DNA from: a virus
Direction: 5' to 3' (one strand)
Virus record (IMG/VR): IMGVR_UViG_3300006919_000052
Location: 1-64,000 of that record
Length of the DNA stretch: 64,000 bases
This document shows, piece after piece, positions 1 through 7,734 of the stretch. The translations under genes and the position numbers were made by a program. How positions within the stretch are numbered: the stretch's first letter is position 1; each line of letters opens with the position of its first letter. The notes beneath the pieces were generated by a model, which had not been told where the DNA came from, ran no database searches, and saw only the letters and a program-made list of their open reading frames with translations.

Positions 1-2
1 CT

Positions 3-119
3 CAAGATGTAACTGTTAAAGAAATAGGTGAGCAACCATTTGCTAGTTTTGATTATCGTAAATTAGATGATCCAACATTTACACCTAAAGATATGTTAGA
101 CGAACCATTACCATTTTAA
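3..119 (+). CDS. C-terminal fragment, SSB-like acidic tail
   Basis: The window opens inside this gene and only its last 38 codons are visible. The readable tail is rich in Asp and Glu and ends in DEPLPF, an acidic stretch closed by Pro-Phe. Single-stranded DNA-binding proteins typically end this way (DDDIPF in bacterial SSB), where the tip recruits replication partners. A phage SSB is therefore my best guess, but the DNA-binding domain lies upstream of the window and any phage protein with an acidic end could look like this. The next gene starts one base after the stop. Confidence 0.45.
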   Translation, partial: QDVTVKEIGEQPFASFDYRKLDDPTFTPKDMLDEPLPF

Positions 120-120
120 T

Positions 121-372
121 ATGGAAGGATTAGGACTATTAGATAAAGCAATGAATGTTGGTTACACTATGCTTATGGCAATAGATGAACAAATAATACC
201 TAGTGATAGTAATGAAATAGAAGACATGGTATTCATCCCAGATCCAGAACAAAGTGAATTAGAATTAGCTGAAGATTTACTTGAATATTTTGAATCAACT
301 GAGGAATATGAAAAGTGTGCTAATATAAGAGACGTAATTAAAAGTATAAACGTTATAAATGATTTAATATGA
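121..372 (+). CDS. Small acidic protein with UVR-like helix pair
   Basis: An 83-residue unknown protein. It is strongly acidic in the middle. Its last 35 residues form a likely helix-turn-helix hairpin containing YFESTEEYEKCANIRD. This resembles the UVR motif of UvrB/UvrC (a helical hairpin with a basic, Ala-rich second helix), a protein-protein interaction element. The same pattern (YF..SEEY.KCA.I) recurs at the C-terminus of the gene at 16813-17232, so it is a small paralogous module of this phage. The stop overlaps the next start (ATGA). No enzymatic motif is visible. Confidence 0.7.
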   Translation: MEGLGLLDKAMNVGYTMLMAIDEQIIPSDSNEIEDMVFIPDPEQSELELAEDLLEYFESTEEYEKCANIRDVIKSINVINDLI

Positions 373-512
373 TCAAAGCAAACGATTGGGTTGTATTTAA
401 TAATAAAAGAAAAAAGTGTTTTGGTATACACTTTAATAATAATATTTTAATAAAAATGAACGGCACCTTAGTACAGGTACCAAAATCAAAAGTAGAGTTA
501 TGGCAAAAATAG
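369..512 (+). CDS. 47-residue basic protein, unknown
   Basis: A tiny gene that starts in the ATGA overlap with the preceding gene and ends 13 bases inside the next one. The product is basic with several aromatic residues, and the N-terminal half suggests a small beta barrel (alternating WVVF and CFGIHF strands). Position and overlaps on both sides argue that it is translated as part of a polycistronic message. I do not recognise the family. Confidence 0.5.
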   Translation: MIKANDWVVFNNKRKKCFGIHFNNNILIKMNGTLVQVPKSKVELWQK

Positions 513-730
513 AAAAACAAGTTTTACATCATTGCTTGGATAAGGCAAAAGAATTTTTTAAATTAGGTGAGAGGGATAAGGCTAGAGACTATTGTGATAT
601 GGGAATTGGTTATGTTGCATCCAAAAAAGAAATGGGTGCTGATGGAGAAGATTTAATTGAAGACGTTAAAATTAATTTATGGTTAGAACGTTTTTGGATG
701 TTTTTAGAAAATAAAAATTTAATGTTATGA
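500..730 (+). CDS. Small helical protein, unknown
   Basis: A 76-residue, mostly helical, charged protein without cysteine pairs or membrane segments. The first half (KAKEFFKLGERDKARDYCD) resembles a single TPR-like helix pair, but one repeat is too little to assign. It overlaps the genes on both sides (13 bases upstream, 4 bases downstream), which fits translationally coupled early phage genes. Confidence 0.65.
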   Translation: MAKIEKQVLHHCLDKAKEFFKLGERDKARDYCDMGIGYVASKKEMGADGEDLIEDVKINLWLERFWMFLENKNLML

Positions 731-936
731 TAAGATATGATAGCGACCACTCAGAAAAATGGTGGGAATTACTATTTGGATGGAAATGGCCCCACCAAGG
801 GTTAACATTTGGATATGATTTAGTAGAACCCCAAGACCAACCAGAAAATGGATTATATTACCACACAGTATTAGTTTATTTAGGCCCTTTATCCATTATA
901 TATAATTTTGGTAACCATAAACACGATTCAGAATGA
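727..936 (+). CDS. Small Trp/Tyr-rich protein, unknown
   Basis: A 69-residue protein with many aromatic residues, including a W-W-x5-W-x-W-P cluster at residues 12-22. It is predicted to be a compact beta-rich soluble domain. It begins in an ATGA overlap and ends in another (ATGA at 933). No recognised motif; hypothetical phage protein. Confidence 0.6.
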   Translation: MIRYDSDHSEKWWELLFGWKWPHQGLTFGYDLVEPQDQPENGLYYHTVLVYLGPLSIIYNFGNHKHDSE

Positions 937-1283
937 AATTAGATAGTTTATTATTAGGAGTAATTTATTTTGCTATTGGGCATATATTAGTATGGTTTCA
1001 ATTAAATGGTCAGTTTTTTAAAATGGATTGGTTTAGAAAAAATGAAATAATTGTAGCAGCACTTGGGTTTGTTATTTCATTCTTCTATATATGGGCTACT
1101 AAATATACAGTCGAATCATTTAATGGTTTATTATGGCCTGCCCGATTTATTGGTTTTGCTATTGGGATTGCAATTTATGCTTTATTTGTAGCAATATTTT
1201 TTAATGAAGGTATTAGTGTAAAAACATTTATTAGTTTAATGTTATGTATAATATTAATATGTATCCAAGTATTTGGTAAGTAA
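933..1283 (+). CDS. Four-helix integral membrane protein
   Basis: A 116-residue protein with four hydrophobic stretches (about residues 3-22, 39-57, 67-90 and 95-114) separated by short charged loops, so it is an inner-membrane protein. Size and topology recall half-size DMT/EamA or SMR-type transporters, but the signature residues of those families are not clear, so I do not claim transport. Phage genes of this kind can also act in superinfection control. It overlaps the upstream gene by four bases. Confidence 0.65.
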   Translation: MKLDSLLLGVIYFAIGHILVWFQLNGQFFKMDWFRKNEIIVAALGFVISFFYIWATKYTVESFNGLLWPARFIGFAIGIAIYALFVAIFFNEGISVKTFISLMLCIILICIQVFGK

Positions 1284-1298
1284 AATAAATAAAATAAA

Positions 1299-2333
1299 AT
1301 GGAAAAATACCTAAAGGATTTACATCCTGTTTTTAAAGAGACAAAACAATTAGTTTGTTGGGAAAGTTTTAATAAATATATTAATCATTCATCTAAAGTA
1401 AACACACTTCACCCTCATACTGAATGGTCTACTAATTTTTACAGATCAGATTATTTCCAAAAAAATAATTTAATATCTAAATATAAAAAAAAGATTAAGG
1501 ATTATGATCATAAAGATAGACCAAACTTACTTACAAATGAATATAAAATCAATTTAAAGGAACTTGTAAAATATGAAACAAACCAATCACAATTATCTAT
1601 AGATAAGGTAGAAGATTTTATGTTAAAATCACTTCCTATTCATAATAAAATATGGAGTTTAGGAATAAACCATTATAGAGGAGAATTTCAATGGTTATCT
1701 AGATTTTCTATGTGTAAAATGAATCATGAACATTTCCCAAACCAATATAAAGATTTTAAAGCCACAGTTAAAATTATTGAAGAGTATAATAAAACAGGTA
1801 AATTAAAAATAACAAAATCACAAGAATATCTTAGAGATGGATATCATGATTTGATGAATGTGATGTGGGGATTTGCTGAGGTAGGAATAGGTGATAAAAT
1901 ATTAGATGGTTTAGATGTTTTATTAGAATTTGAAAAATTATGTGGGGCACAAAAACGAATGGAAGATCAATTTTGGCCTAAAATAGATTTAGCATCCGGT
2001 TCATTAAGAAGAAGATTATCACTACTAATGATTAAGTCTAGTATTTATAAGGGGTTAGGTGAAGATAAAAAGAGAATTAAAGTTTTAAATGAGATTATAA
2101 ACATGCATAGTAGTAAATGTAATTTTAGACCAATACAGTACTATGTAGGAGTAAATAGATTAACTGAAGCAGCTTTAAGTTTATATAAACTCCAACCCAC
2201 TAAAGAAAATAAACAAAGAATATTAGAATACTATATTTCAGCTGAACCTCAAACTCATGACTATTATGAGTCCCCTAGAGAAAGAGCATTAATTACATTT
2301 GAAATATTAAAAACATTTGGACATATTGAATAA
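1299..2333 (+). CDS. 344-residue unknown protein of glycan cluster 1
   Basis: A soluble, mostly helical 344-residue protein with a charged N-terminal third and a helical repeat-like C-terminal half (about residues 185-340) that could be a TPR-type solenoid. I see no nucleotide-binding, metal-binding or glycosyltransferase motif. Its last 17 bases overlap the radical SAM gene, so the two are probably co-translated and may act together, for example with this protein presenting a substrate. That role is inferred from position only. Confidence 0.7.
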   Translation: MEKYLKDLHPVFKETKQLVCWESFNKYINHSSKVNTLHPHTEWSTNFYRSDYFQKNNLISKYKKKIKDYDHKDRPNLLTNEYKINLKELVKYETNQSQLSIDKVEDFMLKSLPIHNKIWSLGINHYRGEFQWLSRFSMCKMNHEHFPNQYKDFKATVKIIEEYNKTGKLKITKSQEYLRDGYHDLMNVMWGFAEVGIGDKILDGLDVLLEFEKLCGAQKRMEDQFWPKIDLASGSLRRRLSLLMIKSSIYKGLGEDKKRIKVLNEIINMHSSKCNFRPIQYYVGVNRLTEAALSLYKLQPTKENKQRILEYYISAEPQTHDYYESPRERALITFEILKTFGHIE

Positions 2334-3291
2334 TATAATAAAACCATACATTGAACGTGCTGTTATCGAAATAAATGGGGGGTGTAATTACACTTGCCAA
2401 ATGTGCCCTCAAACTAACCCAGGTAGACATAAGGGGTTTTTAAAACAAATGCCCTTAGATGAATTTGAGGGTTATGTTTTACAATGTGTAGATAAAGGAG
2501 TTAAAGTAGTTAATTTAGAAGGTTCAGGTGAAGCAACATTAGTAAGAAAATTACCTGAATATATTAAAATATTAACTAAACATAATATTTTATCTTACAT
2601 ATTTTCAAATGGTTTTAAGTTTAAAGGGGACTATATGAAAAAATGTGTTGATGAGGGATTAAGCCGTATTCGTTTTTCAATTATAGGTTATGATAACGAA
2701 ACATATAAAAAATGGATGAATAGAGATGCATTAGACTTAGTTAAAAATAATGCAATTCAAGCCCAGGAATATATATCAAAAACTAATGGTGTAACCGAAA
2801 TAGCATCATATCATTTAATTACGGATAATGATCAAATTGATTATGAAATAGAACAATATAAGAAAAATTGGATTGAACCTACTAATGCATTAGCTGAAAT
2901 TTGGAAAATGCATAATTGGTCAGGTGTGTATGAAAACCCTAATGAAAGAAAAGGTATAGTTAAAACTTGTGGTAGACCATTTGCACCTGAAATTACAATT
3001 AGAGCAGGTGGGTTAGATGGTAAAACAGGAGCAATACATCCTTGTTGTCAAGTGCTAGGTAGAGATGAAGAGGCTGTACTAGGACATTTATCAGAAAACA
3101 CATTTGATGAAATTTGGAATGGAGAAGAATATCAGAAATTAAGACAAGGTCATATAACAGGGGATTATCCATCATACTGTAAAGGATGTGATTTTTTAAT
3201 TGATGACCCCGAAGTATTAGTTTATACTAACCACAATAGAAGTGTTCATACACTTCCAGGAACTAATTTTACATTAGAAAATTATAGATAA
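2317..3291 (+). CDS. Radical SAM enzyme with SPASM-like C-terminus
   Basis: A 324-residue radical S-adenosylmethionine protein. The [4Fe-4S] motif C-x3-C-x2-C lies in NGGCNYTCQMCPQ near residue 27, followed by the usual barrel glycine segment (LEGSGEAT). The C-terminal 100 residues carry further cysteines (TCGRP, PCCQ, CKGCD) arranged like a SPASM or twitch auxiliary-cluster domain. These enzymes modify peptides, sugars or cofactors by radical chemistry; the substrate here cannot be read. It sits between an unknown gene and a small membrane protein, four genes before a GT2 glycosyltransferase. Together with a second radical SAM gene at 12129-13148, this suggests a surface-glycan or virion-modification role. 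Confidence 0.88.
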   Translation: MDILNNIIKPYIERAVIEINGGCNYTCQMCPQTNPGRHKGFLKQMPLDEFEGYVLQCVDKGVKVVNLEGSGEATLVRKLPEYIKILTKHNILSYIFSNGFKFKGDYMKKCVDEGLSRIRFSIIGYDNETYKKWMNRDALDLVKNNAIQAQEYISKTNGVTEIASYHLITDNDQIDYEIEQYKKNWIEPTNALAEIWKMHNWSGVYENPNERKGIVKTCGRPFAPEITIRAGGLDGKTGAIHPCCQVLGRDEEAVLGHLSENTFDEIWNGEEYQKLRQGHITGDYPSYCKGCDFLIDDPEVLVYTNHNRSVHTLPGTNFTLENYR

Positions 3292-3569
3292 TGAAAAAAA
3301 CACTATTTAATAGACACTGGAGAAGAGCCATATTAAAAACCATGGTTAGAGATAAAAGACTATCACCAATTGAAAGATTAGGAACCAGAATTGGTTATAT
3401 GGGAGCTGGTTTTTTAATAGCTGGTCAATGGACTATAAATCCAATTCTATTTATAATGGGATTCATTTGTGTACTAATACAAGTTAGTATTCGTAGACAA
3501 TGGAATCTTGTAATACTACAATTAAACGGTTTAGTAGCGTGGACCATACATTTTATAAATTCATTATGA
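3291..3569 (+). CDS. Small membrane protein, two helices
   Basis: A 92-residue protein with a basic N-terminus and two hydrophobic segments (roughly residues 34-66, and a weaker one at 72-90). It starts on the last base of the radical SAM stop codon (TAATG) and its own stop overlaps the next start (ATGA). It is probably an inner-membrane protein; the function is unknown. Confidence 0.6.
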   Translation: MKKTLFNRHWRRAILKTMVRDKRLSPIERLGTRIGYMGAGFLIAGQWTINPILFIMGFICVLIQVSIRRQWNLVILQLNGLVAWTIHFINSL

Positions 3570-3724
3570 TAAAACAAACTAAAATAGAAGAAGCAAGAGC
3601 TATAATGGGTATGATTCTTCATTTAAAATCTCAAACTTCAACAGTAGAAACAAAAAAAACAATACAAACCTTACAACAAAAATTAGGAGAATTAAATCAA
3701 CATATAGATGAGACCCATTTGTAA
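3566..3724 (+). CDS. Short coiled-coil protein, unknown
   Basis: A 52-residue helical protein with heptad-like spacing in its second half (TIQTLQQKLGELNQHI). I chose the ATG at 3566 over the upstream in-frame ATG at 3500. The 3566 start sits in a four-base ATGA overlap with the preceding gene, as most starts here do, while the longer form would add residues unlike the rest. It may be a small oligomerising accessory protein. No known family. Confidence 0.5.
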   Translation: MIKQTKIEEARAIMGMILHLKSQTSTVETKKTIQTLQQKLGELNQHIDETHL

Positions 3725-3923
3725 TATAATTTATAAAGGTAATGTAGCATATAAAATACTTGATGTAATTGGTATCCATCATTTTTTAAATAGTGATGAT
3801 AGTATTAATAAACAAGTATTAGGGTTATATGTACATGAAATAGGAGGTGGTCATGTTTTACAACGTGATAATGATTTTCTTATATGTAATGAAATTGAAG
3901 AAGCAATTATAATAAATGAATAG
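3708..3923 (+). CDS. 71-residue unknown protein
   Basis: A small mixed alpha/beta protein that overlaps its upstream neighbour by 17 bases and the GT2 gene by 8 bases. The C-terminal half (HEIGGGHVLQ, then alternating Asp/Leu/Ile) looks beta-rich. No motif identifies it. Position in the first glycan cluster is the only hint of function. Confidence 0.5.
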   Translation: MRPICNIIYKGNVAYKILDVIGIHHFLNSDDSINKQVLGLYVHEIGGGHVLQRDNDFLICNEIEEAIIINE

Positions 3924-4668
3924 TATACCAGTTTTAGGAGTCGCTATTGTTAATGGTGTATATTGGTTAACAAAACAAGTAGCATCAATAGATTATCCAG
4001 TTGATAATTATATTGTAATTAACAATAATGGTAAAGGTGAAATTGATGATGATTTAAAAGCATTATCAAAAATTAAACATCCCTATATTAAAAATTTTAA
4101 AATAGTAAATTTACCCTCTAATTTGGGTTGTGGTGGTGCTTGGAATTTAATAATAAAAAGTTATATAACATCACCAGGATGGCTTATTACATCACATGAT
4201 GTTAGTTTTACACCTGGATTTTTAGAAGAATTAAGTATTAAATCTAATAATGAAGATATAGGATTAATATTTGGTCATGGGGGTGATTTTGGTTTAGGTT
4301 CATTTGATTTATTTTATATTAAAGATTGGGCGGTAAATAATATAGGTTTATTTGATGAAAATTTATACCCAGCATATTGTGAAGATTGGGATTATATGAT
4401 ACGATTAAAACAAAATCCAATTAAAACCATATATAACTTAGAACATAAATATTATCATGGTGAAACATTTGATTATAATATATCAGGTAAACAAACATTA
4501 AAGCATGATAAACACTTATCTAAATTAATAATAGATGCTTGGGAACAGAATAAAGAATATATGCGATTAAAATGGGGTGATGGATGGGAAACATTTAATA
4601 TATCAGATAGTCGAATAAATAAACCATTTGATTTAACATTTAGACGAAAGAAATATTTAGGTTTCTAG
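3916..4668 (+). CDS. GT2-like glycosyltransferase
   Basis: A 250-residue protein with the fold signature of family 2 (GT-A) glycosyltransferases: a hydrophobic first strand (VLGVAIVNG), the nucleotide-binding turn SNLGCGGAWN at about residues 68-77, a DxS in the metal-site position (SHDVSF), and the acidic acceptor-side motif CEDWDYMIR near residue 157. Such enzymes move a sugar from a nucleotide donor to a glycan, lipid or protein. It is shorter than polymerising GT2 enzymes and has no membrane segment. It is the last gene before the Element A promoter at 4676. Donor and acceptor cannot be told from the sequence. Confidence 0.82.
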   Translation: MNSIPVLGVAIVNGVYWLTKQVASIDYPVDNYIVINNNGKGEIDDDLKALSKIKHPYIKNFKIVNLPSNLGCGGAWNLIIKSYITSPGWLITSHDVSFTPGFLEELSIKSNNEDIGLIFGHGGDFGLGSFDLFYIKDWAVNNIGLFDENLYPAYCEDWDYMIRLKQNPIKTIYNLEHKYYHGETFDYNISGKQTLKHDKHLSKLIIDAWEQNKEYMRLKWGDGWETFNISDSRINKPFDLTFRRKKYLGF

Positions 4669-4675
4669 CGAAACA

Positions 4676-4720
4676 TTTGGTTACCCGAGATAGGGTTCGT
4701 ATATTCACGGTATATTAATA
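4676..4720 (+). promoter_or_regulatory. Element A promoter, copy 1
   Basis: TTTGG starts at 4676 and TTCGTATATTCACGG follows, with exactly 19 bases from the first T of TTGG to the first T of TTCG. TATATTCA (4700-4707) fits the Bacteroidota -7 box TAnnTTTG, and the TTTG box lies at the matching -33 distance. The ATG at 4739 is about 25 bases after the expected start point. Five more plus-strand copies share the spacing. Promoter activity is inferred. Confidence 0.75.
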
Positions 4721-4738
4721 AATAAAACAATAAAGGTT

Positions 4739-5482
4739 ATGTCAAATTTAGAAAATCAATTAGATTTATTTCAAGGAATATTATTAACAACTGAGCAAGA
4801 ACAAGAAGTTGCTACTTGGATTGAAAATCAAGCTAAAAGAGCAGTTAAATCTCAAGATGAGGTTAACACAATAGCGTTAATGTTAGATAGAGCAGGTTTT
4901 GTTCAAAATAGAGATTATAAATGTAATTTTGAAGTTTTTGAAGTAACTCAAGAAAGAGAATTTGGTTATTCATATAATAATACAAATTTTACTAAAGAAG
5001 TTACTTATATGAATGCTGTAGGTAATGTTCATTTAATTACTAATTGTATTCATGAAGGTGAAATGAAAAAATATAAGGCTAGTGTAAGTAGAGATGGTAA
5101 TAAATTAATGTGTACTAGTATTACTGAGCAGTATAGATATTATATTCCAAGTTCATTATATACTAAATTTAAAGAACACAATGAGCGTAAAATAAATGAA
5201 TTAGCACATACTAAAAAACAAGCAATTGCTTTAGATATTATAGTTGCTAAATACCAGGAATTATATCCAAAAGCTGAGGTTGTTGTAGGTACAGATTACT
5301 ATAGAAGATCTTATTCTTCATTTCCAATTGTTAAAGTTAAATTTGAATCGGGTAGTGAAATTAGTTTTACTTTAGGTTATGGTAATGAAATGGAAAAAGA
5401 AAGATTCCATAAAAAATATGATGCTGTAAAAGAAACTACTGAAGCATTATTAGAAAGATTTAATAACCAAAAAGCTAAATAA
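4739..5482 (+). CDS. 247-residue unknown early-type protein
   Basis: A soluble protein of 247 residues with predicted helices at both ends and a beta-rich middle (about 65-150). It starts right after an Element A promoter, in the context AATAAAGGTTATG that also precedes the genes at 7735, 14130 and 17574. It leads a run of a dozen very small overlapping genes, as expected for an early host-takeover region. I recognise no family; no cysteine, P-loop or nuclease motif is visible. Confidence 0.75.
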   Translation: MSNLENQLDLFQGILLTTEQEQEVATWIENQAKRAVKSQDEVNTIALMLDRAGFVQNRDYKCNFEVFEVTQEREFGYSYNNTNFTKEVTYMNAVGNVHLITNCIHEGEMKKYKASVSRDGNKLMCTSITEQYRYYIPSSLYTKFKEHNERKINELAHTKKQAIALDIIVAKYQELYPKAEVVVGTDYYRRSYSSFPIVKVKFESGSEISFTLGYGNEMEKERFHKKYDAVKETTEALLERFNNQKAK

Positions 5483-5613
5483 TGAAAAAAAATAGACAAT
5501 ATAGATCAAATCAAGGACGTAGTCCAAAACAAATGGAAGGTTCATATAAAGTATTATTTATTTCATTTGTAGGAATGGTAATAACATTATTTTTAAGTTG
5601 TTTATTTTCATAA
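5482..5613 (+). CDS. 43-residue single-helix membrane peptide
   Basis: A small gene with a basic, polar N-terminus (about 22 residues) followed by one hydrophobic helix (VLFISFVGMVITLFLSCLF). It overlaps the upstream stop by one base (TAATG). It is probably a membrane-anchored micropeptide of the early region; I cannot assign a function. Confidence 0.5.
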   Translation: MKKNRQYRSNQGRSPKQMEGSYKVLFISFVGMVITLFLSCLFS

Positions 5614-5614
5614 T

Positions 5615-5704
5615 ATGATTGAATTAATAGAACATTTATATCAAACAAACCAAATTAGTGTAGAAGTAAAACACCAATTAATTGATAAGTATTACAATAA
5701 ATAG
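5615..5704 (+). CDS. 29-residue micropeptide
   Basis: A possible gene of 29 codons fitted between two other small genes, with one base before it and two bases after it. It encodes a short charged helix. The tight packing in frame with its neighbours supports translation, but a peptide this short could occur by chance. Confidence 0.35.
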   Translation: MIELIEHLYQTNQISVEVKHQLIDKYYNK

Positions 5705-5706
5705 AT

Positions 5707-5841
5707 ATGCAAGGTAAAGAGATTATTGAACGATTAAAGGACATAAAAAAAGATGTGTTAAATGTTGAATCAAAAAAGGCTATGTTAAAGATAGATTATT
5801 TAATTGATGATATTTATATGTACAAAAGTCAATCGTTATGA
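5707..5841 (+). CDS. 44-residue charged helical protein
   Basis: A very charged, Lys/Asp/Glu-rich 44-residue helical protein. It begins two bases after the preceding stop and ends in an ATGA overlap with the next gene. Unknown; part of the array of microgenes between 5482 and 7393. Confidence 0.45.
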   Translation: MQGKEIIERLKDIKKDVLNVESKKAMLKIDYLIDDIYMYKSQSL

Positions 5842-5993
5842 GAAAAAAAAGGGCGTATTATGGGTGTGAAATAGAGTCACCTATCTATAGACAAATAGTA
5901 GCAGAAAAACGGGACAATAATGGATTACATTCCACAATGAGCATGCCAATTAATGAATATAAAACAAAAAGAGGTAAACGAAGCTCTTTATAA
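5838..5993 (+). CDS. 51-residue basic protein
   Basis: A small, strongly basic protein (Arg/Lys clusters at both ends), possibly nucleic-acid or ribosome binding by charge alone. It begins inside the ATGA overlap with the upstream microgene. No motif is recognised. Confidence 0.45.
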   Translation: MRKKRAYYGCEIESPIYRQIVAEKRDNNGLHSTMSMPINEYKTKRGKRSSL

Positions 5994-6025
5994 CACAACA
6001 TAATAATTTAATACGTATATACAAT

Positions 6026-6202
6026 ATGAGTGATAAAGCAAAAGCATGGTACAAAATTGAGGTTACACCGGGAGAAGAAGACGGTAGGGAACCATATGTG
6101 TTTAAAGTTGAGACTAAAGATATTGAATGGACAATGGAACAATATCAACGTAACAGAGAACCGTTTGAATGGAAAATGTTAAATTGGAATATTAGAGTAT
6201 AA
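6026..6202 (+). CDS. 58-residue beta-rich protein
   Basis: A small acidic protein with a Trp-rich pattern (AWYKIEVTPGEED, EWTMEQYQ, FEWKMLNW), probably a single beta-rich domain. Its stop overlaps the next start (TAATG). It resembles the next gene in length and in carrying a C-terminal Trp, but sequence identity is low. Unknown early-region protein. Confidence 0.5.
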   Translation: MSDKAKAWYKIEVTPGEEDGREPYVFKVETKDIEWTMEQYQRNREPFEWKMLNWNIRV

Positions 6203-6378
6203 TGTCTAAGAAATATCAATTTACATTCAAGGGAATAAAATATGAATGCATAGGTGAGAATAAGGAATTTGATATATTCCAGTTTAAATTTGCTATTAAA
6301 GATAAGCAATGGAATACAGTTAGAAACAGGATAACAAATCAATTGAAATGGGGGCCAAATATAAAGATAGTGAAATAA
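6202..6378 (+). CDS. 58-residue beta-rich protein
   Basis: A small mixed-charge protein with alternating hydrophobic residues (YQFTFKGIKYECIG) that suggest a beta sheet. It begins on the last base of the upstream stop and overlaps the next gene by 31 bases in another frame. Unknown. Confidence 0.5.
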   Translation: MSKKYQFTFKGIKYECIGENKEFDIFQFKFAIKDKQWNTVRNRITNQLKWGPNIKIVK

Positions 6379-6689
6379 ATTATTGTTCGTGGTGTGGGTG
6401 TCCTACTATAATGGAAAAAATGCAATTAGCAGAATCGCCAATATTGGAGTTCATGGAACATAAAATTGATAAATTGGGGAGAGAACGTGTATGGAGTAAT
6501 GGAGCGAATTGGAGCGAATTGGATTTAGATTCAGACGATGAAGCGGAATTGTTAGTGTACGATGAGATGTTAAACAGTATATCATTAAAGCATGTGTGTG
6601 AACAATGTATATTGACTGATAATGAATTATGGAAAAAATATTATAACGATGATAACGAAAATGAAATTAGGTTTGACGCTGATTTTTAA
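6348..6689 (+). CDS. Probable zinc-binding small protein
   Basis: A 113-residue acidic protein with a C-x2-C pair near the N-terminus (CSWCGC) and a second C-x2-C pair near residue 84 (VCEQC), a layout suited to one structural zinc. The region between is acidic and helical. At DNA level it holds a perfect 10-base tandem duplication (GGAGCGAATT twice, 6501-6520). Function unknown; phage proteins of this type often bind host regulators. Confidence 0.65.
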   Translation: MGAKYKDSEINYCSWCGCPTIMEKMQLAESPILEFMEHKIDKLGRERVWSNGANWSELDLDSDDEAELLVYDEMLNSISLKHVCEQCILTDNELWKKYYNDDNENEIRFDADF

Positions 6690-6756
6690 GCGTCTAAATA
6701 GACTGAATAGTATAATGGTAAAAGGATTATATAAAACGAGTTGGGGCAAATTTTAA
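6661..6756 (+). CDS. 31-residue basic micropeptide
   Basis: A short basic, partly hydrophobic peptide that starts 29 bases inside the preceding gene. The long overlap and small size make it only a tentative gene; an internal ATG at 6715 would give 13 residues. Confidence 0.3.
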   Translation: MKLGLTLIFKRLNRLNSIMVKGLYKTSWGKF

Positions 6757-6776
6757 ACAATTAAATAAGTAAATAT

Positions 6777-6881
6777 ATGAGTAGAAAATTAGTTAAACAT
6801 TTATTGGAAACAAACTTTATGAGCATAGGTGATAAAGTTAAGCATTTAAGGAAACCGTTTAAACGTAAACCAAAAAAGTAA
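6777..6881 (+). CDS. 34-residue basic peptide
   Basis: A small, very basic peptide whose C-terminal half is mostly Lys and Arg. Its stop overlaps the next start (TAATG), which supports translation. It could bind nucleic acid by charge. Unknown. Confidence 0.42.
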   Translation: MSRKLVKHLLETNFMSIGDKVKHLRKPFKRKPKK

Positions 6882-7162
6882 TGGCATTAATAGAAAAAAG
6901 TATAGCACTAGCTAGTGTTGATGGTTATCAATCTGATGGTACAATCATAGTTGATATTACTGTAGATGAATTTCTGAGTAATATGAGTGTTGATGATAAA
7001 AAACAATTGATTGAATGGGTAAATGGAGCGACACCTAAAATATCATTTAAGGGTAATAATGTAGTACCGTTTGATGAGTTACCTAAACCTGAACCACCTA
7101 AGATGCATAAGTTAACTGATAAGGAAGTTAAGCAATTGAAGCAGCAAGGTAAAATCAAATAA
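6881..7162 (+). CDS. 93-residue unknown protein
   Basis: A small acidic alpha/beta domain (residues 1-60), then a Pro-rich linker (PKPEPPKM) and a Lys-rich tail. It overlaps the upstream stop by one base. The middle segment (VDEFLSNMSVDDKKQLIEW) looks like a helix pair. No family is recognised. Confidence 0.6.
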   Translation: MALIEKSIALASVDGYQSDGTIIVDITVDEFLSNMSVDDKKQLIEWVNGATPKISFKGNNVVPFDELPKPEPPKMHKLTDKEVKQLKQQGKIK

Positions 7163-7170
7163 TAATCACT

Positions 7171-7284
7171 GTGGGTAAAGCGAGCCATAAACAACGGTAC
7201 ATGCAATTGATGGAGTGGTTAACTACATTGAAATACAAACGTAATAAACATAATAAAACGTATGACAACAAACCAACTAGTTAA
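7171..7284 (+). CDS. 37-residue basic peptide, GTG start
   Basis: An open frame that fits the array if it starts at the GTG at 7171; the first ATG in frame is at 7201 (27 residues). The product is basic. Its end overlaps the next gene by 23 bases. Tentative. Confidence 0.33.
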   Translation: MGKASHKQRYMQLMEWLTTLKYKRNKHNKTYDNKPTS

Positions 7285-7393
7285 TATGCTTAGGCAATTA
7301 ATGCGTGATGAACCAAATGATATGTCGTTTGGGGAATTGGCGAGACAAATAATTGGCAAGTATGAGCAACAACAATCAACGTCTGATCTATAA
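7262..7393 (+). CDS. 43-residue helical peptide
   Basis: A small helical protein (repeated Met/Leu spacing, then a Gln-rich tail). It is the last gene of the microgene array before the noncoding stretch at 7394-7673. Unknown. Confidence 0.42.
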   Translation: MTTNQLVNMLRQLMRDEPNDMSFGELARQIIGKYEQQQSTSDL

Positions 7394-7673
7394 TATTTGG
7401 ATATTGAAACATATGTAGATTCATATAGTAGTATATGTTCAAATGTGGGTTAGGATATGATATAAGAGCGAGGTGGTGTTAACCCCTGTGCAGCGCAAGC
7501 CAACCTATTTCGACTCGAACAGTATATACTTGTGAACAAATGAGAATAATGCAATTGCCACACGTGAACATCTTATGAACAATGAGGTATATTCAATAAA
7601 CATATGTTTAAATTGGGCATATGACAATTCCAAATGGTGTTCACAACGATTCATAACGGCTTATGCTTAAACA
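7394..7673. other. Noncoding stretch, locally GC-richer
   Basis: About 280 bases without a convincing gene in any frame. The centre (about 7465-7515) is clearly richer in G+C than its surroundings and contains a T-loop-like TTCGACTC, but I could not fold a tRNA around it. It may hold a small RNA, a leader for the gene at 7735, or a relic of transfer. Confidence 0.4.
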
Positions 7674-7720
7674 TTTGGCTACCGCAATAAATTTTCGTAT
7701 ATTTAGATATAATAATTAAT
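7674..7720 (+). promoter_or_regulatory. Element A promoter, copy 2
   Basis: TTTGG at 7674 and TTCGTATATTTAG from 7694, with the same 19-base spacing as the other copies. The downstream context AATAAAGGTTATG matches copies 1 and 3. It serves the short gene at 7735. Confidence 0.75.
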
Positions 7721-7734
7721 AAACAATAAAGGTT

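Noticed and set aside
3500-3565. Longer start for the small gene at 3566
   Set aside because: The ATG at 3566 lies in an ATGA overlap as most starts here do; the extension overlaps the upstream membrane gene by 70 bases.
7460-7530. tRNA-like segment with TTCGACTC
   Set aside because: The T-loop sequence is present but I could not build flanking T-stem, anticodon or acceptor stems.
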